Shown: in pieces, positions 58,815 to 64,000 of the stretch | Numbering within the stretch: position 1 is the first letter of the stretch | Layout: every line of letters starts with the position of its first letter | Program-made: the position numbers and the translations under genes | From: JAMXLO01 sp964427005 | Lineage (GTDB): Bacteria; Pseudomonadota; Alphaproteobacteria; Acetobacterales; Acetobacteraceae | Assembly: GCA_964427005.1 (NCBI GenBank) | Contig: CAYRTL010000011.1 | Coordinates: forward strand, 5,854 to 69,853 | Reading direction: 5' to 3' | DNA length: 64,000 nucleotides | The notes under the pieces: generated by a model | Databases searched by the model: none | The model's input: only the letters and a program-made list of their open reading frames with translations | What the model was told of the DNA's origin: nothing

Positions 58815-59366
58815 TCAAAAACTGATCGTCTGACCGAGCAGGCGAAGCGTGAGCACGGTGATCATCATCGCAACGGCCACCAGTGTGAAGCCCCAGCGCA
58901 ACCATAAGTAGCGCGGCGGCAGCAATCCGCGTCGTCCCCCCTCCTGTTCCAGCAGGACTGCGCCGATATAGGCGGCGATCAGCACGATCAGCGCCACCCA
59001 GGACGCCACGACCAGCGGCAACAGCAGCGCCACCCAGCCAACCAGGGGAGCCAGGACGCCCAGGCCCAGCCGTGCGCGCTCGACGAACGTGTCTGGCACC
59101 CGGGATTGCAGCTGGAATCCCCAGTGGATGCCGCCGGCAAACGCCAGTGTCACTGCGGCGTAGCCGATGAAGGCGCTGAGCATCCGTGAGGCCGTCTCGG
59201 AATCAGGACCCAGCGCTCCCAGCCCGCAGACGATGAACGGGACCAAGCCGAGGACGCTGAGCAGGACGGCGAGCAGGGGCACGCGCCCATCTGGCACTTC
59301 ATTCCCGGTTGCTGACAACCGTTCGCGTGCTATTGGCTGATCGCCGCCGCCGTTATGTTGGGCCAT
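58815..59366 (-). CDS. DUF3429 membrane protein
   Basis: 183 residues with five predicted TM helices; YAAVTLAFAGGIHWGFQL is the family core. Function unknown. From ATG 59366 the protein has a 30-residue polar head; a GTG further in (before PDGRVPLL) is another possible start. The ATG overlaps the divergent CNNM start within CATG. A much longer leftward frame to 60443 is antisense to the CNNM gene. Confidence 0.82.
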   Translation of the reverse strand: MAQHNGGGDQPIARERLSATGNEVPDGRVPLLAVLLSVLGLVPFIVCGLGALGPDSETASRMLSAFIGYAAVTLAFAGGIHWGFQLQSRVPDTFVERARLGLGVLAPLVGWVALLLPLVVASWVALIVLIAAYIGAVLLEQEGGRRGLLPPRYLWLRWGFTLVAVAMMITVLTLRLLGQTISF

Positions 59367-60663
59367 GGGCATCGGTCTCGAAATCATCATCGTCCTATTA
59401 CTGATTGTGCTCAACGGGCTGTTCGCGATGAGCGAGCTGGCCCTGGCCTCGGTTCGCCGCGCCCGCCTCGCGGTGCTGGAGCGCAAGGGTGTTCCGGGCG
59501 CCGCAACGGCGCGCCAACTCGCCGCGGAGCCGCAGCGCTTTCTCCCCACCGTGCAGATCGGTATCACCTTGGTGAGCATGCTGACCGGCGTGTTCGGCGG
59601 CGCGCGCATCGCAGGCGATCTGCGCGCCTTGCTGGAAACCATCCCCGCCCTGGCCTCCGCAGCCGAGACCCTGTCACTCGCGCTCGTTGTCGTGGTGACC
59701 ACGTATCTGACACTCGTACTCGGCGAACTGGTGCCAAAGCACCTCGCGCTGCGCCGCCCGGAAGTGATCGCGGCGCGGGTTGCGCCCCCCATCGCCTGGA
59801 TGGCGAGGGTCAGCAGTCCGGTGGTCTGGCTGCTGGACAAGTCTTCCGCCGCGGTGCTGCGCCTGTTCGGCCTGCATCGCACGGCACGCATGACCGTGAC
59901 CGAGGAGGAGCTGAAGGCGTTGCTGGTCGAGGGCACGCAGGCCGGCGTGCTGGAGACCGAAGAGCGTGACATGATCGAGCGCCTGCTGCGGCTCGCGGAC
60001 AAGCCGGTGCGGGCGATCATGACGCCCCGAACCGAAATCGCCTGGATCGACCGCACCGATTCACCGCGGGAGATCGCGGCGGCCCTGAAATCAGCGCCAC
60101 ACTCGCGCTTCGTGGTGTGTGACGGATCGGTGGACAATGTTGTCGGTGTGGTGCAGGCGAAAGACATCCTGGATCGCATCCTCGACGGAGGCGATATCTC
60201 GCTCAGCGCAGCCCTGCGCCAGCCAATGGTCGTGCCCGACACCGTTACGGCGCTGGACGCGCTGGAACGGCTGAAATCCGATCCACTCGGCATCGCGCTG
60301 GTGATGGACGAGTACGGCAGCTTCGAGGGGGTGGTCACCGCGGCCGATGTGCTCGAAGCCATTGTCGGGGATCCGACGGATACCGCACCGCAGCAGGGCA
60401 CGGGCGACAACGAAGGTGAGACCACGCTCGTGATGGACGGCATGATGCCGGTTGACGAGTTGAAATCGCGCCTATCGCTGCCCGATCTGCCGGCGGAAGG
60501 CAGCTATCATACATTGGCCGGGCTGCTGCTTGCGTTGCTGCGGCGCGTGCCGCGGGTTGGCGATCGCATCGTGTTCTCGGGTTGGCGCTTTGAAGTGCTG
60601 GAGATGGATGGCCGGCGTGTGGACAAGGTGCGCGCCAGCCGGGAACCGTCACCAGCGACATGA
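59365..60663 (+). CDS. CNNM/CorC-family transporter (hemolysin family)
   Basis: 432 residues. N-terminal DUF21/CNNM membrane domain (about 1-185, four hydrophobic segments, with MSELALASVRRARL and GELVPKHLALRRPE), two CBS domains (about 205-335; IMTPRTEI and GVVTAADVLEAIVGD) and a CorC_HlyC C-terminal domain (340-420; MDGMMPVDELKSRL). Linked to Mg or Co efflux in better-known homologues. The next gene overlaps by 4 bases. Confidence 0.94.
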   Translation: MGIGLEIIIVLLLIVLNGLFAMSELALASVRRARLAVLERKGVPGAATARQLAAEPQRFLPTVQIGITLVSMLTGVFGGARIAGDLRALLETIPALASAAETLSLALVVVVTTYLTLVLGELVPKHLALRRPEVIAARVAPPIAWMARVSSPVVWLLDKSSAAVLRLFGLHRTARMTVTEEELKALLVEGTQAGVLETEERDMIERLLRLADKPVRAIMTPRTEIAWIDRTDSPREIAAALKSAPHSRFVVCDGSVDNVVGVVQAKDILDRILDGGDISLSAALRQPMVVPDTVTALDALERLKSDPLGIALVMDEYGSFEGVVTAADVLEAIVGDPTDTAPQQGTGDNEGETTLVMDGMMPVDELKSRLSLPDLPAEGSYHTLAGLLLALLRRVPRVGDRIVFSGWRFEVLEMDGRRVDKVRASREPSPAT

Positions 60664-61883
60664 CGGTCACCGTTCGGCAATGCGCTGTACTCGTAGGTGG
60701 TCTTGGCACACGGCTTGGCTCCCTTGCCGCGACCACGCCAAAGCCGCTGCTGCCGTGCGGCGATCGGCCCTTCCTTGCCTGGGTAATGCGGGAGTTTGTG
60801 CGATTCGGCGTCGAGGAATTCCTGCTGCTGACCGGACATCTGTCGCATGAGGTAGAGGCGCGCGTGGAAGAGCTGTCCTCGCTGTTGCCGCGCGATGTGC
60901 GCATCGAGATATCACGCGAACCGATGCGCGCCGGGACTGGCGGTGCATTGTTTCATGCGCGCGAGCGGCTCGGGGCGAAATTCCTGCTGTGCAACGGTGA
61001 TTCGCTATTCGACTTCAACTTGGCGAAGCTGCTGAGCGCCGCGGCCGAAGACGATCCTTCGGTACTTGCGCGCATCGCGTTACGCCGTGCCGAGGATGCG
61101 TCACGTTATGGAATCGCTGTGCTGGACGGTGACCGGGTAACAGAGTTTGCCGAACGGCCTGATGCCGGCGGTGGCTCTCTGATCAATGGCGGCGTCTATC
61201 TGCTGGATCGCCGTCTGATGGATAACCTGTCGCCTACCTGCTCGCTGGAATCGGAGATTCTGCCTCGACTCGCAGCGTGCGGTGTGCTGCGCGGCAATGT
61301 GGAAGAAGGCTACTTCCGCGATATCGGCGTGCCGCAGGATCTTGCCCGTGCGCAACAGGAGCTGCCTAGCGTGCTGCGCCGGCGCGCGCTGTTCATGGAC
61401 CGTGATGGCGTTGTCAATGTGGACCGTGGCTATGTTGGCACGCGTGATCGCTTCGAATGGATGCCGCGTGCGCGCGAGGCGATCGGTGCGGCCACGGATG
61501 CGGGCTGGCATGTCTTTGTTGTCACCAATCAATCTGGTGTTGCGCGCGGCCATTACGGCGAGGCTGATGTCGCTGCTCTGCACGCATGGATGGCCGACGA
61601 GGTCCGGCGCTGCGGTGGCACGATCGATGATAGCCGCTACTGTCCGTACCATGAGGACGCCGTGATCCCTGCGTATCGCCGCGTAAGCGATTGGCGGAAG
61701 CCGGCGCCGGGCATGCTGCTTGATCTGATGCGCAGATGGGAGCTGGAGCCAGCGCGCTGCATACTCGTCGGCGATCAACCCACCGACATTGCGGCCGCGA
61801 ACGCTGCGGGGATTGCGGCATTTCGGTTCGAGGGCGGCGATCTGGCGAAGTTCATCGCGCCGATACTGCTTTCGCCCGAGTGA
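60660..61883 (+). CDS. Nucleotidyltransferase fused to HAD-IIIA (GmhB-like) phosphatase
   Basis: 407 residues. N-half (1-235): sugar-phosphate nucleotidyltransferase, with VGGLGTRLGSLAATTPKPLLPCGDRPFL, LCNGDSLFDFN and FAERPDAGGGSLINGGVYLLD. C-half (240-407): heptose-bisphosphate phosphatase-like, FMDRDGVVNVDRGYVG (DxDG), VVTNQSGVARG, CPYHEDAVIPAYRRVSDWRKPAPGML and LVGDQPTDIAAA. The pair suggests GDP- or ADP-activated heptose formation for envelope glycans, with the kinase missing here. ATGA overlap with the CNNM gene. Confidence 0.9.
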   Translation: MTVTVRQCAVLVGGLGTRLGSLAATTPKPLLPCGDRPFLAWVMREFVRFGVEEFLLLTGHLSHEVEARVEELSSLLPRDVRIEISREPMRAGTGGALFHARERLGAKFLLCNGDSLFDFNLAKLLSAAAEDDPSVLARIALRRAEDASRYGIAVLDGDRVTEFAERPDAGGGSLINGGVYLLDRRLMDNLSPTCSLESEILPRLAACGVLRGNVEEGYFRDIGVPQDLARAQQELPSVLRRRALFMDRDGVVNVDRGYVGTRDRFEWMPRAREAIGAATDAGWHVFVVTNQSGVARGHYGEADVAALHAWMADEVRRCGGTIDDSRYCPYHEDAVIPAYRRVSDWRKPAPGMLLDLMRRWELEPARCILVGDQPTDIAAANAAGIAAFRFEGGDLAKFIAPILLSPE

Positions 61884-61894
61884 GGGGAATCGGC

Positions 61895-63988
61895 ATGTCG
61901 CTGTTGGCAGGCTTACGTGTCATACAGATCGGCAGCGGCATGGCGGCCGCCGTCTGCGGACGGCTTCTTGCCGATGTCGGGGCCGATGTCGCCTGTGTTG
62001 ACGCGAACAGGTTCACTCTTTTGGGCGAGTATCTGAACTGCGGCAAGGCCACCGCCGCTCAGCATGCATTGGCGACAGCCGACATGATCGTCTGCGAAGG
62101 ACAACCGAAGGAACTTCGAGCGAGTGGTCGCGATGCCGTTACACTTCGGGGGCTGAATGCAAAAGCAGCGCTCGTGTTCATTGCCCCGTTCGGCCAGACC
62201 GGCCCCAAAGCGGATGCACCGGCGACTGATCTGACGCTGCACTTCTCCAGCGGCATCGCGCGGCTGCTGACCGGACAGGTTGATGACCTGGCGGAGCCGC
62301 CGATACGACCTGTCGGCGAGCAATCAGCTTTCATCGGGGGGCTTGCTGCTGCCTGTGCCGCGATGCATGCGGTTCAGGCCCATATGACTGCTGCTGTGAT
62401 CGACGTCTCGATCGAAGAAGCGTTGGCCACCATGGCCATGGCGGAACTGGCGAGTGCCGGGCTGCACGGCAGGAGCCGCTCCCGCAAACGTCTGGCAGAC
62501 GGCAATGGCGCGACCGTCTGCATCCTGCCGGCACGTGATGGCTATGTCGCGATTTCGCCACGCGAGGATCGCCAGTGGTCAGCATGGCTTGAGGTGATGG
62601 GTTCGCCGGCATGGGGCGCTGATCCGCGCTTCGCCGCCAAGCCGGATCGCGTCGCCAACTGGGACGCGCTGCATGCTCTGATGTCAGAGTGGAGTCGACA
62701 GCACGACAAACAGCGAATCGCCGACATGGCGCAGGCGGCGCATGTGCCGAGTTTTCCGCTGCGTGAACCAGCCGAGCAGCTTGCATCGGAGCAGCTTGCG
62801 CATCGCGGCTTCTATCGAATGATGGAGATCGGCGGCCGTGCCGTGCAGGCGCCAGGTCCGCCGTTTGGCATCACGATGACAAAGACGAAGCGAAGCGCAT
62901 CAAACGCAGTGGGACCGCTGCCCCTGTCCGGTGTCCGAGTGCTCGACTTCAGTTGGGTGATCGCCGGTCCGACAACGACCCGCTATCTCGCAGCGATGGG
63001 CGCGGAGGTCATCAAAGTCGAGGCACCGGGACGTGGCGATCCAGGACGCGCCACCGAACTGCATACCGTGCTGGGTCAGGGCAAGCGCGGCATCGTGCTC
63101 GATCTGAAGAAGCCGCGTGCGATCGAGATTGCGCGCGCGCTGGCGGAGCACTGCGACGTGCTGGTGGAGAACTTCGCGACCGGCGTCATGGAGCGACTGG
63201 GGCTCGGCGCGCAGGCGCTGCAGGAACGCAATCCCGGGCTGATTTATGTATCGGCGTCCGGGCTTGGCCGCACCGGGCCAGAATCGCACGCTGTTGCCTA
63301 TGGCACGCTGCTGCAATGCTACGCGGGGTTCGCAGGACTCAATCGTCATCCCGATGTGCCGCCACGTGTGGGTTTCGCGTGGCTCGACCCAATGTGTGGC
63401 CTGATGCTTGCGTTCATCGTTGCGGCGGCCCTTTGGCGGCGGCAGCGCGATGGCAGTGTTGCCCGGATCGATTTCTCGATGATCGAGGCGATGCTGTGGA
63501 CCATGGCGGAGCCGCTGCTGGCAACCCAATGCGGCGCCACACCAAGGCCGAAGGGCAACCAATCCGGGCACCACTCGCCACACGGTGCATATCGCTGCGC
63601 CGGTGACGACGAATGGATCGCGGTTGCTGCTCGCGACGATGTTGAACGGCAGAAGCTGCGTTCAGTGATAGGAGCGCAGACGCTGGCGAACTGGGCGCGT
63701 ACACAATCGGCTCAGAGTGCCCTGGACATTTTGCTCCGCGCCGGCGTTCCCGCCGCGGTTCTCGCCAGTTCAGTGGACCTTCTCGCAAGCGATCATCTGC
63801 GCGAACGCGGATTCTGGGAGCGGCATGGCGATGGCGTCCTGCCCGGCCTGCCGTGGCGCGCCAGCTTCGGCCGCAAGACCGGGCCAGCGCCAGGCCTTGG
63901 CGCAGATACGAGTGCTGTGCTGGCGGAGGTTCTTGGGCTGTCAGACGCGCAGATCAGCGCACTGCAAGCTTCCGGAGCTTTGGGTTAG
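61895..63988 (+). CDS. Fused two-domain CaiB/BaiF (family III) CoA-transferase
   Basis: 697 residues made of two CoA-transferase repeats. Half 1 (1-355) starts LAGLRVIQIGSGMAAAVCGRLLADVGADV; at the catalytic-Asp position it has Glu (E142 in PVGEQSAF). Half 2 (365-697) has VLDFSWVIAGPTTTRYLAAMGAEVIKVEAP and a normal Asp in FAWLDPMCGLML. So only half 2 seems fully equipped. Substrate acids are unknown. Start ATG 61895 has GAGGGG; a longer frame back to 61736 lies inside the preceding gene. Confidence 0.88.
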   Translation: MSLLAGLRVIQIGSGMAAAVCGRLLADVGADVACVDANRFTLLGEYLNCGKATAAQHALATADMIVCEGQPKELRASGRDAVTLRGLNAKAALVFIAPFGQTGPKADAPATDLTLHFSSGIARLLTGQVDDLAEPPIRPVGEQSAFIGGLAAACAAMHAVQAHMTAAVIDVSIEEALATMAMAELASAGLHGRSRSRKRLADGNGATVCILPARDGYVAISPREDRQWSAWLEVMGSPAWGADPRFAAKPDRVANWDALHALMSEWSRQHDKQRIADMAQAAHVPSFPLREPAEQLASEQLAHRGFYRMMEIGGRAVQAPGPPFGITMTKTKRSASNAVGPLPLSGVRVLDFSWVIAGPTTTRYLAAMGAEVIKVEAPGRGDPGRATELHTVLGQGKRGIVLDLKKPRAIEIARALAEHCDVLVENFATGVMERLGLGAQALQERNPGLIYVSASGLGRTGPESHAVAYGTLLQCYAGFAGLNRHPDVPPRVGFAWLDPMCGLMLAFIVAAALWRRQRDGSVARIDFSMIEAMLWTMAEPLLATQCGATPRPKGNQSGHHSPHGAYRCAGDDEWIAVAARDDVERQKLRSVIGAQTLANWARTQSAQSALDILLRAGVPAAVLASSVDLLASDHLRERGFWERHGDGVLPGLPWRASFGRKTGPAPGLGADTSAVLAEVLGLSDAQISALQASGALG

Positions 63989-64000
63989 TACTTTTGTCAT

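Noticed and set aside
59367..60443. N-terminal 359-codon extension of the DUF3429 frame
   Set aside because: Ser/Arg-rich antisense of the CNNM gene; the DUF3429 fold begins after the ATG at 59366.
1..64000. tRNA or rRNA genes, integrase, phage or plasmid replication genes
   Set aside because: None could be recognised by motif or by cloverleaf-like sequence while reading both strands.

Overview
The window is 64 kb of GC-rich DNA, almost fully packed with genes. It reads as the chromosome of an alphaproteobacterium, most likely Rhodospirillales/Acetobacteraceae. Support for this: a fliX-flgI-cheL-flbY-like flagellar block next to a DksA of the alphaproteobacterial one-cysteine type, a UPF0262 protein, ilvBNC with alphaproteobacterial features, and three families of palindromic intergenic repeats. 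There is no rRNA, tRNA, prophage, complete insertion sequence or CRISPR array that I can support. One scaffold gap of exactly 100 N (41700-41799) truncates a racemase gene.

Layout. 0.2-3.2 kb: hybrid sensor kinase. 3.4-10.6 kb: icd, miaA, the branched-chain operon ilvB-ilvN-ilvC followed directly by a CorA transporter, and a macrodomain protein. 10.7-22.7 kb: PPOX flavoprotein and CobW GTPase (divergent), two tandem peptide-type solute-binding proteins, SMP-30 lactonase, a cyclase-family hydrolase, gpt-csaA, gamma-glutamyltransferase, amidase and a luciferase-like monooxygenase. 22.7-23.2 kb: a GxxExxY nuclease-like gene behind a 37-bp perfect inverted repeat. 23.2-26.1 kb: dksA and flagellar genes, with a textbook sigma-54 promoter before flgI. 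26.1-30.1 kb: a tightly coupled five-gene operon (RibD-type reductase, MDR dehydrogenase, PTPS-like protein lacking its catalytic Cys, GT4 glycosyltransferase, methyltransferase) that looks like an uncharacterised pterin- or pyrimidine-derived small-molecule pathway. 30.1-32.1 kb: otnK-otnC. 32.2-36 kb: H1-like basic protein, prpC and prpD. 36-42.4 kb: a hydantoinase/allantoinase-like hydrolase, an AlgI/AlgJ-like acylation pair, an N-carbamoyl-D-amino-acid hydrolase and a hydantoin/Asp/Glu racemase. 42.5-48.5 kb: DUF983, UPF0262, mtnA and a polar amino acid ABC importer ending in a DUF2272 lipoprotein. 48.5-51.5 kb: rhodanese, cysteine-synthase-like enzyme, M81 peptidase.

51.6-58.4 kb is a leftward run: eda, kdgK, Tat-exported carbonic anhydrase, then MBOAT, SGNH-like protein, acyl carrier protein and fatty-acyl-AMP ligase. 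The last four genes parallel dltB-D-C-A in order and roles, but the activating enzyme is a FAAL, suggesting fatty acylation of a surface or periplasmic target. 58.4-64 kb: a small coiled-coil protein, DUF3429, a CNNM/CorC transporter, a nucleotidyltransferase-HAD phosphatase fusion and a double CaiB-type CoA-transferase.

The best candidates for an undescribed system are the 26-30 kb operon and the FAAL/ACP/SGNH/MBOAT operon. All functional calls come from reading sequence motifs; no database search was run.
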